A DNA stretch of 64,000 nt from CALLPQ01 sp038531745 (GCA_038531745.1 JBCBBJ010000007.1:62001-126000), one strand, 5' to 3'. Counted from the stretch's first letter, positions 52,417-61,585 are shown. The notes: generated from the letters alone by a model not told the origin. Program-made: numbers and translations.

Positions 52417-53136
52417 ATGATGGCGTCCGTGAGACCAGTACCCAAACCTCTTGATTTTAACAGGATTGAAATCGAACTGGCCCAAATGGCGGCCCTGGTT
52501 GAGACCAACCTGGCCGATGTCATCATGGCGTTTGAGCGCTGTGCGGTGACCAGCGCGGAGGAGATCATTGACGCCGACAAACGCGTTGACCAGTTCCATC
52601 ATACGATTGAGACGGGCGTTTATGGTTTGTTGGAAGCGCACGCCCTGCCAGCCAATTTGATCCGTGAGACGATGACCATCGTCAAAATCGCCGCTGATCT
52701 AGAGCGGGTTGGCGATCTGACCCGTAATGTTGCCCGCCGCACCGTAATCATCAGCCGCAATGGCCCGGGGGTTCCCCATACCGGTGTCACCCGCATGGGG
52801 CGCATTTGCCTGCAACAGCTATCGGATGTGTTAAATGCCTACACCTCTCGCGATTTAATTGCTGCGCACGCCGTTTGGGTTGGTGATAATGAGGTTGATG
52901 AGCTTTACCATTCGGTGTTCCGGCAAATTATGGGCGCCATGAGCGAAGACACCAACCGGGTGAAGAGCTCAACCCATCTGATGTTTATTGCCAAAAATTT
53001 TGAACGGGTGGCCGACCATGCAACGAATATTGCAGAAGCCTTGCACTTTCTTGTGACAGGCGAAGCGATGAGCGCAACCCCGGCAAACCCATGGCCGAAA
53101 ACCAGTGAGGTGCCGGTCAGCCGCACCCTCCGCTAA
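52417..53136 (+). CDS. phoU: Phosphate signalling protein PhoU
   Basis: PhoU links the Pst phosphate transporter to PhoR and damps phosphate signalling. The 239-aa helical protein shows two PhoU repeats: IEIELAQMAALVETNLADVIMAFE ... TIVKIAADLERVGDLTRNVARRTV and YHSVFRQIMGAMSEDTNRVKSSTHLMFIAKNFERVADHATNIAEALHFLVTG; the E-x-D metal motifs of each repeat are in ADLERVGD and NFERVADH. ATG 52417 (AGGA before it) is preferred to the GTG at 52405. Confidence 0.95.
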   Translation: MMASVRPVPKPLDFNRIEIELAQMAALVETNLADVIMAFERCAVTSAEEIIDADKRVDQFHHTIETGVYGLLEAHALPANLIRETMTIVKIAADLERVGDLTRNVARRTVIISRNGPGVPHTGVTRMGRICLQQLSDVLNAYTSRDLIAAHAVWVGDNEVDELYHSVFRQIMGAMSEDTNRVKSSTHLMFIAKNFERVADHATNIAEALHFLVTGEAMSATPANPWPKTSEVPVSRTLR

Positions 53137-53181
53137 GGTCAGAGCACGCCGGGATGCAGTTTTCGGTCGAGGAATAATCCG

Positions 53182-53874
53182 ATGGTCAGTACACATATTC
53201 TTGTGGTTGAAGACGAAGAGGCGCTGTCCACCCTTCTGGACTATAATCTTCGTAAAGAGGGTTTTAAGGTGAGCCTCGCCCGTGATGGCGAAGAGGCACT
53301 GGTCTCCATTCGCGAGAACCAACCCGACCTTGTTATCCTGGACTGGATGCTTCCCAGCGTGTCAGGCATCGAAGTGTGCCGCCGTCTGCGGGCAAAATCC
53401 GAAACGCAGAATATTCCCGTCATCATGCTCACCGCCCGGGCCGAGGAAAATGACCGTGTCCGCGGCCTTGAGACGGGGGCTGATGATTATCTTACCAAGC
53501 CGTTTTCCACCGCCGAGCTTATCGCCCGGGCCCGTGCCGTTTTGCGCCGTATCCGGCCTGGCCTAGTTCAGGACACGGTGGTGCATGGCGATATCACGCT
53601 TGACCGCACGTCCCACCGGGTAAAACGGGCTGAAAAAGAAATTCATCTTGGCCCCACGGAATTTCGCCTACTGGAACATCTGATCCAGCATCCAGGACGG
53701 GTTTTTTCCCGCGAACAACTCCTCAATGCTGTTTGGGGGTCGGATGTTTTTGTTGAGGTACGGACCGTTGATGTGCATATTGGTCGTCTGCGCAAAGCGC
53801 TCAATAAATTTGATCAAGGCGATCCGATCCGCACCGTGCGCTCCGCCGGTTATGCACTGGAACAGGCCGCCTAA
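53182..53874 (+). CDS. phoB: Phosphate regulon response regulator PhoB
   Basis: OmpR-family response regulator of 230 aa that activates the Pho regulon when phosphorylated by PhoR. The receiver domain has the acidic pocket (VEDEEAL), phosphoacceptor Asp in PDLVILDWMLP, Thr in IPVIMLTARAE and Lys in DDYLTKPFS. The winged-helix domain is LGPTEFRLLEHLIQHPGRVFSREQLLNAVWG ... RTVDVHIGRLRKALN ... IRTVRSAGYAL. It ends the phoR-x-phoU-phoB unit; pstSCAB are not in the window. Confidence 0.96.
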   Translation: MVSTHILVVEDEEALSTLLDYNLRKEGFKVSLARDGEEALVSIRENQPDLVILDWMLPSVSGIEVCRRLRAKSETQNIPVIMLTARAEENDRVRGLETGADDYLTKPFSTAELIARARAVLRRIRPGLVQDTVVHGDITLDRTSHRVKRAEKEIHLGPTEFRLLEHLIQHPGRVFSREQLLNAVWGSDVFVEVRTVDVHIGRLRKALNKFDQGDPIRTVRSAGYALEQAA

Positions 53875-53914
53875 GCTGAGTGTCTGCGACAAGGCCTCGT
53901 GGCAAGCCACCCCG

Positions 53915-55474
53915 TCAAAGCGCATCACGGATTCTGGGTAAGATACGACGGCTTACCGGAACGCTATGGCCATTGCGTAAATCCAGACGTCCGGCACCGC
54001 TTGGCTCACGGACGAGACTGGCAACTTCCTTCGTGTTTACAATATGAGACCGATGCACACGGAGGAAATTGGCCGGTAAGCTTTTTTCAAGCGCGTTCAA
54101 GGACAGATTGGCCAGAAGCCGGCGACCATCGCCAAGATGTATCTCTGTGTAATCGCCTGCCCCCTGGATATTGATGATTGCTGAGACCGGCACACTTTCC
54201 GAACGCCGTCCGGTCTTCACAGGGATTGTCACGGGAGCCGCCTGCGCGGTTGCTGCCGCCAGCGCTTGCGACAATCGTGCCGCCTGACCAGCCGCTTCCC
54301 TCGCCTCGGTCTCCGCGGTGCGCAAGGCGATTGTCTGCTGTGCCATGAGAAAACTGAGAATACCCGCAAGGACAAAAAAGAAATACCGGTCAAGAAAATA
54401 GCCCCCGGTCAAAATGCTGCCCATTATGAAAGCACAAAGCGCAATCGCATAGCGACCCGCAACTCCGTTTCCTTTCACCGCGTGCCACACGGTCAAGACA
54501 AAGGCACACCCAACTGAGACCACCATGCCGTACAGCGTTTTGGCGTCAAAACCGGGGCTGAACAGGACAACCGGCACAAGCCCGGCGAGCGGCCCGATCA
54601 AGATCGGCACGGTTAGCTGCGCCAGAAAACGCCGGGCAACAATCACATAGATTATGTAACCAAGAAGAATGCCGCAAATGGCGATGGTCAGTAGGCGGAT
54701 ATCCTGTAGTGGATAGTCATAGTCCATCAGGCCGCGACTGATTTCCGCATACAGTTGGAGGGAGGCCAAAAGCGCCATGGCAAAGAGCAATGCCGAGCCC
54801 AGCCGATCACGCCGCAACACCCCGCGAATCAAAAAGAACAAAGCCGCAGCAATAAAAGCCCCGACCGCCGCCACGGAGGCGGTATACCGTTTTAACTGCA
54901 CCGCTTGCGGACTTTCATAGGGCGCGAGCACAAGCCCATGAAAGGGATATTGCAATCGGATGAAGCCATGATGGCCAGACATGAGCATCGCCACTTCATT
55001 ATTACCAGCAGTAATCGTGCCGGGCGGGATAAAATGCACACTGTCCAAAGGCCCGATGATCTCGTCTTCGCGCCGCGCGGCAGGCCGACCATCCTCCCCA
55101 AGCTTGACCCCGTTGAGCCACACATGACGCGATGCTTTGGCGAGGATCACGAGGCCCAACGGATCAGACCCGGCGCGCAAGGATGCGGGCGCATCAAAAA
55201 GGGCACGCACCCAGATCAGCTTGCCCTGAGGATCAATCGCATAACCGTCCACTGCCTCACAAGACGAGCCAGACCAATCCAGCGGCGGTGTCACCGCGCC
55301 GTCTTTTGCCGAACAGACCGAAAAGGAATTGACCGATAACGGGACATAGTTTTGGCCTTTGGCGATCGGCGGCGCGACCGCAAAGGCGATAAAGACGACG
55401 ATAAAGACGGGAACGATGAGGAGAAAACGCATCACCCGTTCATAGACCGATCGCCAAAAAAATGCCTGCGTCAT
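53915..55474 (-). CDS. Membrane-embedded LytTR DNA-binding regulator
   Basis: Protein of 519 aa combining a periplasmic sensor, membrane helices and a cytoplasmic DNA-binding domain. After a first helix (RFLLIVPVFIVVFIAFAVAP), residues about 40-195 form a jelly-roll-like sensor (LIWVRALFD, RHVWLNGVKLGEDGRP). About seven helices follow (residues 200-390), then a short coiled coil, then a LytTR domain (residues about 415-519: IINIQGAGDYTEIHLGDGRRLL, LPANFLRVHRSHIVNTKEV, GHSVPVSRRILP). Signal reception and DNA binding thus lie in one chain without a phosphorelay. Divergent from the S33 hydrolase gene, its likely target. The start could also be ATG 55432. Confidence 0.85.
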   Translation of the reverse strand: MTQAFFWRSVYERVMRFLLIVPVFIVVFIAFAVAPPIAKGQNYVPLSVNSFSVCSAKDGAVTPPLDWSGSSCEAVDGYAIDPQGKLIWVRALFDAPASLRAGSDPLGLVILAKASRHVWLNGVKLGEDGRPAARREDEIIGPLDSVHFIPPGTITAGNNEVAMLMSGHHGFIRLQYPFHGLVLAPYESPQAVQLKRYTASVAAVGAFIAAALFFLIRGVLRRDRLGSALLFAMALLASLQLYAEISRGLMDYDYPLQDIRLLTIAICGILLGYIIYVIVARRFLAQLTVPILIGPLAGLVPVVLFSPGFDAKTLYGMVVSVGCAFVLTVWHAVKGNGVAGRYAIALCAFIMGSILTGGYFLDRYFFFVLAGILSFLMAQQTIALRTAETEAREAAGQAARLSQALAAATAQAAPVTIPVKTGRRSESVPVSAIINIQGAGDYTEIHLGDGRRLLANLSLNALEKSLPANFLRVHRSHIVNTKEVASLVREPSGAGRLDLRNGHSVPVSRRILPRIRDAL

Positions 55475-55632
55475 TCACCGAAGAAAACCGACCGCTGGGC
55501 GGCAAACGCTTGCGCGGGCCCACAAAAGGCACTGACCCTGTCGGAGAAAATGCCGGACGTGGCCACGGACCCCGCTGATGACAGGCACCGCTCCGCCATG
55601 ACGCAATCACCAAACCCCCATGGAGACCAGCC

Positions 55633-57096
55633 ATGACGACAAACCATTTCCTCGCGACCCTTGCCACGATCATGAGCGCTCTTTTTTGCTGTGGCATCAT
55701 GGGTAACGCCGCCGCAACACCGCAGATGCCAACGGAAACACCATTGGTCTTTGCGGCAAATGATGGGCGAACAGTGGACGCCTTTGCCGGCACGTTCACC
55801 GTTCCCGAGAACCGCCAAAAAAAAGACAGCCCTCTGCTGACCCTTCACTATGTGCGCTTTCCCGCCATTGGCGATCAAGGGCAACCGCCCATTGTCTATC
55901 TCGCCGGGGGGCCGGGGGGGAGCGGTATCAATGCCGCGAAAGGGCCGCGCTTTGACCTTTTTATGGCGCTTCGCACCCATGGGGATGTGATCGCTTTTGA
56001 CCAACGCGGTACCGGCAAATCCGACCAGACAAAATTGTGTACGGCGCCCCAAACGATAGCTGGCAACCGTGTTGTCCCCACCGCCGACCTGGTGGCGGCC
56101 TATCGCGAGGCAGCCCTCCATTGTTTTGACTGGTGGCAGGGACAGGGCATTGATCCTTATGGGTACACGACGGTTGAAAATGCCCGCGATTTGGCGGCCC
56201 TACGGCGGCATTTGGGTGCAGAGAAAATTTCTCTCTGGGGGATTTCCTACGGCACCCATCTCGCCCTTGCCGCCATGAAAATCATGCCCCGCAAAATTCA
56301 CAAAGCAGTCCTTGCCAGTGTTGAAGGCCTTGACCAAACGGTAAAACTTCCCGCGAGGACCGACGCCTATTTTGACAGATTGCAACGCGCGATCAATAAA
56401 CACCCCACACTCAGCGTCGACTATCCCGACCTTGTGGCGATGATCCGGCGGGTACAGCGCAGCGCCGATGACAACCCGCAAATGGTACAGGTCCCCCAAC
56501 GCACCGGTGGAACGACTGATTTGTTGGTCACCGGCGATACATTCCGTATGGTGACGGGTTTTATGGTCAGCGATCCGCCACGCGCCCTTGCATTGCTGTC
56601 GATTTACCGCGCCGCCGATAGTGGTGATTACGGGCCGCTTATCGGTTTGATGGCTCGTTTTTATCAGGGCGAGGAGGCAATTCAGTTTCGTACCATGTCG
56701 CTGGCTATGGATGTGGCAAGCGGTGTTTCCAACCGGCGGATGCATCGCGTCAATGCCCAAGCAAAGGATGCAATTGTGGGGTCAATGCTGAATTTTCCTA
56801 TGCCGCAATTGCGCGGGGCGATCCCCGATCTTGATCTTGGTCGCGGCTTTCGGCGGTCACCCCGCAACCGGATACCCACACTCGTCTTAAGCGGCACACT
56901 TGACGGGCGTACCTATCCGGCAGGGCATCGCGAAGCAACGGACCGCCTGCGTAACCGGACAATCGTCACCGTGGAAAATGCCGGCCACAATCTCTTTATG
57001 GTCTCACCCGAGGTGACAGCTGTGATCAGCGGCTTCTTGGCGGGCAAAGAAACCTTGCCATCGACAATTACGATCCCATTGAGCAAAGAGCTTTGA
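55633..57096 (+). CDS. Exported S33-family alpha/beta hydrolase
   Basis: Secreted hydrolase of 487 aa similar to tripeptidyl aminopeptidase/proline iminopeptidase. A signal peptide (IMSALFCCGIMGNAAA) precedes the fold. The oxyanion region is IVYLAGGPGGSGINA, then VIAFDQRGTGKSD, the nucleophile elbow SLWGISYGTHLAL (Ser), the Asp in VLSGTLDGRTYP and the His in ENAGHNLFM. A cap domain lies between the Ser and Asp segments. It should release N-terminal amino acids from peptides in the periplasm; the exact specificity is unknown. Divergent from the LytTR regulator. Confidence 0.88.
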   Translation: MTTNHFLATLATIMSALFCCGIMGNAAATPQMPTETPLVFAANDGRTVDAFAGTFTVPENRQKKDSPLLTLHYVRFPAIGDQGQPPIVYLAGGPGGSGINAAKGPRFDLFMALRTHGDVIAFDQRGTGKSDQTKLCTAPQTIAGNRVVPTADLVAAYREAALHCFDWWQGQGIDPYGYTTVENARDLAALRRHLGAEKISLWGISYGTHLALAAMKIMPRKIHKAVLASVEGLDQTVKLPARTDAYFDRLQRAINKHPTLSVDYPDLVAMIRRVQRSADDNPQMVQVPQRTGGTTDLLVTGDTFRMVTGFMVSDPPRALALLSIYRAADSGDYGPLIGLMARFYQGEEAIQFRTMSLAMDVASGVSNRRMHRVNAQAKDAIVGSMLNFPMPQLRGAIPDLDLGRGFRRSPRNRIPTLVLSGTLDGRTYPAGHREATDRLRNRTIVTVENAGHNLFMVSPEVTAVISGFLAGKETLPSTITIPLSKEL

Positions 57097-57525
57097 AGCG
57101 CGACGTGGCCTACGACAATTTATTCGTGTACCGATAATTGAGGATTGATTCTAGCATTGTTTGTGTTTGGTATCCATTGACGCGCGTAGGCTACTATCGG
57201 GTGGCCGGTGGCCAGCCCGGTTAAGGCACCTGTGAAGGCCGGGTCGGGAAACCAAAAAGCCGAAAACAACAACGCGCAGTGCCCATGGCTGGCAACACCC
57301 GTCACGGGCGCGGCCTTCCCCCGATCCGGGCGCCGAGACTTTTCCGGTCTGGCGCAAACCTCAGCTTGAGGTCTTGGTAGGGACCGATATCCAGGCGCAG
57401 AGGCAGACCGATCCTAACACTGAACCACGCCCACCCGGCTGACCCCGGGCCGCCCCCCAAGGGTAAGCCGCGCACAGATCCCAAGGCCGAGACCTCACCC
57501 GAAAACAAAGCCAAATTAGAAAATG

Positions 57526-57539
57526 AGTGAGCGCTCACT
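57526..57539. promoter_or_regulatory. Operator palindrome of the TetR regulator
   Basis: AGTGAGCGCTCACT is a perfect 14-bp palindrome of the kind bound by TetR-family repressors of lipid genes. Its last base overlaps the first base of the -35 element of the promoter 57539-57567, so binding would block RNA polymerase. The regulator gene starts about 70 bases downstream; autoregulation is inferred. Confidence 0.75.
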
Positions 57540-57567
57540 TGACAAATGAGATCGGCACTGCTAACCT
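57539..57567 (+). promoter_or_regulatory. Promoter of the tetR-plsC-MFS operon
   Basis: TTGACA (57539-57544), a 17-base spacer and TAACCT (57562-57567). The -35 is a perfect sigma-70 consensus and the spacing is optimal. Confidence 0.65.
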
Positions 57568-57611
57568 CTGATCATTGGGTTTTCTTCGGCAAATCTAGGG
57601 GAGGCAAAACG

Positions 57612-58277
57612 GTGACTGTTGCATCATCATATGCGAGCCAAAACCGCCACGGCGTTTCAACAATCCGCGGGGTCACTGCGGTGGATGGCTCATCAAAAGC
57701 ACGCTTTGAGCGCGCGGCGCTGATCCTATTTACCGAACGGTCCATCGAACAGGTCACAACCAAACAGATTGCCGCCGCCGCTGGTCTATCCGAAGGCCTC
57801 CTCTATCGCTATGCGAAATCAAAAAATGAGTTGGCCGCCGATATGTTTTTCTCCATCCATGCCCAGCTTGGCGGGCTGGTGCGCGACATTGGCGTGCGCA
57901 CGGCACCATTGGAGGATAAGGTACGTGATCTTGTGATGGCTTATGCACAGTGTGCGGACGATGACTGGGTATTGTTTTCCTATCATCTTCTCAACACCCA
58001 CCGGTTTTTGGGTGATGATAAGTCCATGGACAACCCGGTTGCCGCCACGGAAGGCATCTTGCAAGAGGCCTTAGACGACGGCGAATTGGACAAAGAAAAA
58101 TTGGCGGGAGGCAATGTGACCCTGCTTGCGGCTATGGTGTTGGGGGTGGTGTTACAGCCAGCGCTGCATAAAGCTTTTGGTCGTCTGACCGGACCGTTAC
58201 GTGATTTTTGCCCGGCAATGACCGCGGGCATTCTCGCTATTTTACATACCCATCGCACAATTGGTGAACGCCCATGA
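57612..58277 (+). CDS. TetR-family transcription regulator
   Basis: Repressor of 221 aa. The N-terminal DNA-binding domain is clear: RFERAALILFTERSIEQVTTKQIAAAAGLSEGLLYRYAKSKNELAADMF. The rest is the helical ligand/dimer domain (residues about 75-210) with no close subfamily recognised. The GTG at 57612 has AGGGGAGG at correct distance; upstream codons to 57546 are open but lie within the promoter. Its end overlaps plsC by four bases, so it probably senses an acyl-chain or membrane lipid signal (inference from the operon). Confidence 0.88.
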   Translation: MTVASSYASQNRHGVSTIRGVTAVDGSSKARFERAALILFTERSIEQVTTKQIAAAAGLSEGLLYRYAKSKNELAADMFFSIHAQLGGLVRDIGVRTAPLEDKVRDLVMAYAQCADDDWVLFSYHLLNTHRFLGDDKSMDNPVAATEGILQEALDDGELDKEKLAGGNVTLLAAMVLGVVLQPALHKAFGRLTGPLRDFCPAMTAGILAILHTHRTIGERP

Positions 58278-59107
58278 CCCTGCTTCGCAATATTGCTTTC
58301 CAAACGGCCTATTGGATCACGTCGGTCTTCTTCGCGCTTTTTGCGATGCCGCTTGTCATCCTGCCCACACGCCGGCCAATGATGATCTGGATACGGCTTT
58401 ATACACAAATGATGCTGGTCTGGCTGCGCGTTCTCGCCGGCGTGCGCATTACTTTTCAGGGCCGCGAAAACATTCCCGGGGGCCCCCTCATTATTGCGGC
58501 CAAACATCAAAGCTGGGGCGACGGCATTGCCATGTTTTCCCAGTTTTTTGATCTTGCCTTCGTCACCGGTGATCATTTGGAGAGGATGCCCTTACTTGGA
58601 ACAATCCTGCGCAAGATGGGTGCAATTGTTGTGGATAATTGCGGCGGCGCCTATGCCCGCGCAAAACTTGTGGACGAAGAACTTGCCGGCGCGCGCGCCA
58701 AAAACCGCCGTATCTTGATTTATCCGGAGGGTCATCTGAGCCGGGTCGGCATGCACCACCGCTATCGCAAGGGCGTTTTTCATATGTATAAAGCCTATGA
58801 AAAACCCGTTATCCCCGTCGCCACAAATCTAGGTTTGTTTTGGCCCCAACAAAGCTGGCGGTTGACCCCCGGCATGGCAACGGTTTCATTTCTTGAGCCC
58901 ATTGCCCCTGGCCTTGATAAGGCGGCCTTTATGAAGACCCTTCAGGCACGCATTGAGGCCGCGTCGCTGGCGCTGCTCCCGGACGATTTTCCGGTGCCCG
59001 AAGATCGTTTGCAGCATACGGACGAAAAGACTACCGAGACCGAAAAGAAAACAACAGACGCCAGCGCCCCAACGCCAAGCCCATGGCGGGAGAAACAAGC
59101 CCGATGA
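58274..59107 (+). CDS. plsC: 1-acyl-sn-glycerol-3-phosphate acyltransferase
   Basis: PlsC-type acyltransferase of 277 aa that acylates lysophosphatidate at the inner membrane. After an N-terminal helix (AYWITSVFFALFAMPLVILP) the acyltransferase motifs are visible: the catalytic HX4D in IIAAKHQSWGDG, GAIVVDN, and ILIYPEGHLSR (motif III). A Lys/Thr/Glu-rich tail of about 40 residues ends it. It overlaps both neighbours by four bases (ATGA), so all three proteins are translated together. Confidence 0.88.
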   Translation: MTLLRNIAFQTAYWITSVFFALFAMPLVILPTRRPMMIWIRLYTQMMLVWLRVLAGVRITFQGRENIPGGPLIIAAKHQSWGDGIAMFSQFFDLAFVTGDHLERMPLLGTILRKMGAIVVDNCGGAYARAKLVDEELAGARAKNRRILIYPEGHLSRVGMHHRYRKGVFHMYKAYEKPVIPVATNLGLFWPQQSWRLTPGMATVSFLEPIAPGLDKAAFMKTLQARIEAASLALLPDDFPVPEDRLQHTDEKTTETEKKTTDASAPTPSPWREKQAR

Positions 59108-60510
59108 AAACACCGCTTTTCTTTCAACGCCGGTTTTTGCCCATGTGGATTGGGCAGTCCTTTGGCGCCCTTGCCGATAATATGAACCGGCAAATCCTGA
59201 TCATCGGGGTACCGTTTGGCGCGATCAGCCTGCGGGGTTTTGATGTGGGTGATGCGGCGCTGCCGCTCATCGGGGCACTCTTTCCCATCGCGATGTTGCT
59301 TGGCTCCATGTATGGCGGACAGATGGCGGAGAAATTTGAGACGGCCATGATGTTTCGACGCACCAAGCTGGTGGAGCTTCTTTTGATGGCTATGGCAGCT
59401 TTCGGGCTGTTCACTGGCGAGGGCTGGTTCACAGTGGGGGCCCTGTTTGGCATGGGACTTCAATCGGCACTGTTCAATCCGGTGCGTCAGGCTGCTATGC
59501 CGAAATATTTATCTACCGATGAATTGATCCGCGGTAACGGCCTGTGCAATGCCGGTCTTTATGCCTGTATTTTGCTGGGCCTTGGGATTGGCGGTTATCT
59601 GATCGGTTTGGACCCTGACGGGCCGCGTATAGCGGCGGTGACGCTTGTTGCCTTTGCGCTGGTGGGGTTTATGGCGGTGCGGTTCGCGCCGCCACGGCCC
59701 GGTACAAACCCTGATCTTAAAATCGACTGGCGCGGCTTGCCGCCAACAATTGCGATGTTCCGCTTTACCTTTGGTGAGGCCAGTGTCATTCGCCCGCTCC
59801 TGGGGATCACGCTGTTTTATTTCATTTCGACATGCGTGACGATCCTGCTGCCGATTTATAGTCGCGATACGCTGGGTGCCGATGAAACCGTTACAACCAT
59901 CATTATGCTGATTTTTGCGCTTGGCGCGCTCATCGGGGCCTTGACGGCGGCGGCTTTGAGTAAAGGGCGCAGCGGGCTCGGCTATGCAACCCTTGGCGTT
60001 GGCCTTGCGGCCGTTTGCGTTTTCGGGGTTTATCTTTGCTCACTGGGCTTTGCGTCGGGAATTGGACCTGATTTTGCCGGTGAGGTCCGGCCGGCTGTTA
60101 ACGCGGCCACCTTATTCTCAACGCCGCGCGGGATTTTGCTGGGCGCACTCCTTGGTCTGACGTCTCTATTCATGGGTATTTTTCTTGCCCCCATGCAGGC
60201 GGCGGTACAGCGCCGAGCGCCCGATGAGCGCCGGGCCCGCATCCTTGCGGTTGGCAATATGCTTTACGCAATTGCCGCCTTCATCGGCTCTCTTTCGGTG
60301 CTTAATATAACCGAGATTGAGGCTGTGCGGCCTGAACACGCCTTCATCGCCATTGGCATTATGATGGTGGGCGTAACGCTTTATATGGTGATGCGACGAC
60401 GCGCCCTACCCGCCGGGCTCTTCGATGAGGTGCTCAGCAGCGAACAAGAGACCCCGATTACCGCCCCGATCGAGACGCCCATGCCCATTGCCACGGGAAA
60501 GACAGACTGA
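59104..60510 (+). CDS. Major facilitator transporter, possibly lysophospholipid-type
   Basis: Membrane protein of 468 aa with 12 predicted helices. N-terminal FLPMWIGQSFGALADNMNRQ and GAQMAEKFETAM-like loop, FGMGLQSALFNPVRQAAMPKYLSTDELIRGNGL and GRSGLGYATLG are typical of the MFS branch that includes the lysophospholipid flippase LplT, which in E. coli works with the acyltransferase Aas. The ATGA overlap with plsC supports a joint role in lysophospholipid uptake and re-acylation (inference). Start ATG 59104 rather than 59083, which would lie deeper in plsC. Confidence 0.83.
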   Translation: MKTPLFFQRRFLPMWIGQSFGALADNMNRQILIIGVPFGAISLRGFDVGDAALPLIGALFPIAMLLGSMYGGQMAEKFETAMMFRRTKLVELLLMAMAAFGLFTGEGWFTVGALFGMGLQSALFNPVRQAAMPKYLSTDELIRGNGLCNAGLYACILLGLGIGGYLIGLDPDGPRIAAVTLVAFALVGFMAVRFAPPRPGTNPDLKIDWRGLPPTIAMFRFTFGEASVIRPLLGITLFYFISTCVTILLPIYSRDTLGADETVTTIIMLIFALGALIGALTAAALSKGRSGLGYATLGVGLAAVCVFGVYLCSLGFASGIGPDFAGEVRPAVNAATLFSTPRGILLGALLGLTSLFMGIFLAPMQAAVQRRAPDERRARILAVGNMLYAIAAFIGSLSVLNITEIEAVRPEHAFIAIGIMMVGVTLYMVMRRRALPAGLFDEVLSSEQETPITAPIETPMPIATGKTD

Positions 60511-60562
60511 TGCACGCATTTCACTGTTGCCAGGATTTTGATTGACGCCTTACAACGCCCCT

Positions 60563-61534
60563 ATGACCATACTCGTAACCGGGGCCGCCGGCTTCATTGG
60601 CTATCACGTGTCGCATGCCCTTTTGGCGCAGGGGGCCCGCGTGATCGGCGTTGACAATTTGAATGCCTATTACAACCCGGCGTTGAAACAGGCGCGTCTT
60701 GCAAACCTGACCAGCCAGAAAGATTTTACCTTTATTGAGACCGATATCGCTGACCATGTTGGTCTGACCGACCGGTTGAATAGTATGAAGGCGGATCAAA
60801 TCATCCACCTCGCTGCCCAGGCCGGGGTGCGCTATTCTCTGGAAAAACCGTTTGAGTATGTGTCCGCAAATGTTGCAGGGCATTTAAGCTTGATGGAGCT
60901 GGCGCGCCACTGGTCGGTGGCGCATTTCGTCTATGCATCCTCATCATCTGTATACGGCCGTAATGCGAAAACACCCTTTGCCGAAACGGATGCCACCAAC
61001 CGGCCTGCGTCGCTCTATGGCGCAACCAAAAAGGCCGATGAGGTGATGACTTCAGCCTATGCGCATCTCTATCAGATCCCCACAACGGGATTGCGGTTTT
61101 TCACGGTCTATGGACCTTGGGGCCGCCCGGACATGGCCTATTGGATTTTCACCGAAAAAATGCTGCGCGGGGAGCCGATTGAGATTTTCAATCATGGCGA
61201 AATGGCCCGTGATTTCACCTATATCTCCGATATTGTTGACGGTGTGCTTGGGGCGCTTGGCTATCCCCCTGGCCCGCAAAGCGACCATCATCAGATTTTT
61301 AATCTTGGTAATGATCACCCAGAACCGCTGATGCGGCTTGTGACCTTACTGGAAGAAAAACTTGATCTGAAGGCGGATAAACGGATGCGCGGGATGCAAA
61401 AGGGCGATGTGGCCCAAACCTGGGCAGATATCGGCGCCGCCAAAGGCGCCTTTGGCTACACGCCCAAGGTGAGCCTTGATGAGGGACTTGAGCACTATGT
61501 GACTTGGCGCAAAGGGCTTGAAACGGGGTTTTAA
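60563..61534 (+). CDS. UDP-glucuronate 4-epimerase
   Basis: NAD-dependent epimerase of 323 aa that interconverts UDP-glucuronate and UDP-galacturonate for surface polysaccharide. The nucleotide motif is GAAGFIGYHVS, and DNLNAYYNPALKQARL, SSSSVYGRN, the catalytic YGATKK (Tyr-x3-Lys) and RFFTVYGPWGRPDMAYWIFTEKM are typical of UDP-glucuronate 4-epimerases. ATG 60563 is the family start, though its ribosome-binding site is weak. No other polysaccharide gene is near. Confidence 0.9.
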   Translation: MTILVTGAAGFIGYHVSHALLAQGARVIGVDNLNAYYNPALKQARLANLTSQKDFTFIETDIADHVGLTDRLNSMKADQIIHLAAQAGVRYSLEKPFEYVSANVAGHLSLMELARHWSVAHFVYASSSSVYGRNAKTPFAETDATNRPASLYGATKKADEVMTSAYAHLYQIPTTGLRFFTVYGPWGRPDMAYWIFTEKMLRGEPIEIFNHGEMARDFTYISDIVDGVLGALGYPPGPQSDHHQIFNLGNDHPEPLMRLVTLLEEKLDLKADKRMRGMQKGDVAQTWADIGAAKGAFGYTPKVSLDEGLEHYVTWRKGLETGF

Positions 61535-61570
61535 GCCGCACGCCAAGCCGATAAAAATTTTGATCTACAC

Positions 61571-61585
61571 TTAACCGAAAATAAA
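61571..61585 (+). promoter_or_regulatory. Near-CtrA box upstream of the 61610 gene
   Basis: TTAACCGAAAATAAA (TTAA-N7-TAAA, seven of eight positions) ends 24 bases before the ATG at 61610. The same TTAA-N7-TAAA form occurs at 4524-4538. Confidence 0.3.

Larger units (their letters stand above)
57097..57611. other. Non-coding region upstream of tetR
   Basis: 515 bases without a credible gene between the S33 hydrolase and the TetR gene. The last 90 bases carry the tetR promoter and operator (annotated separately). The rest, rich in CCCG words, shows no recognised RNA or repeat. Confidence 0.5.
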
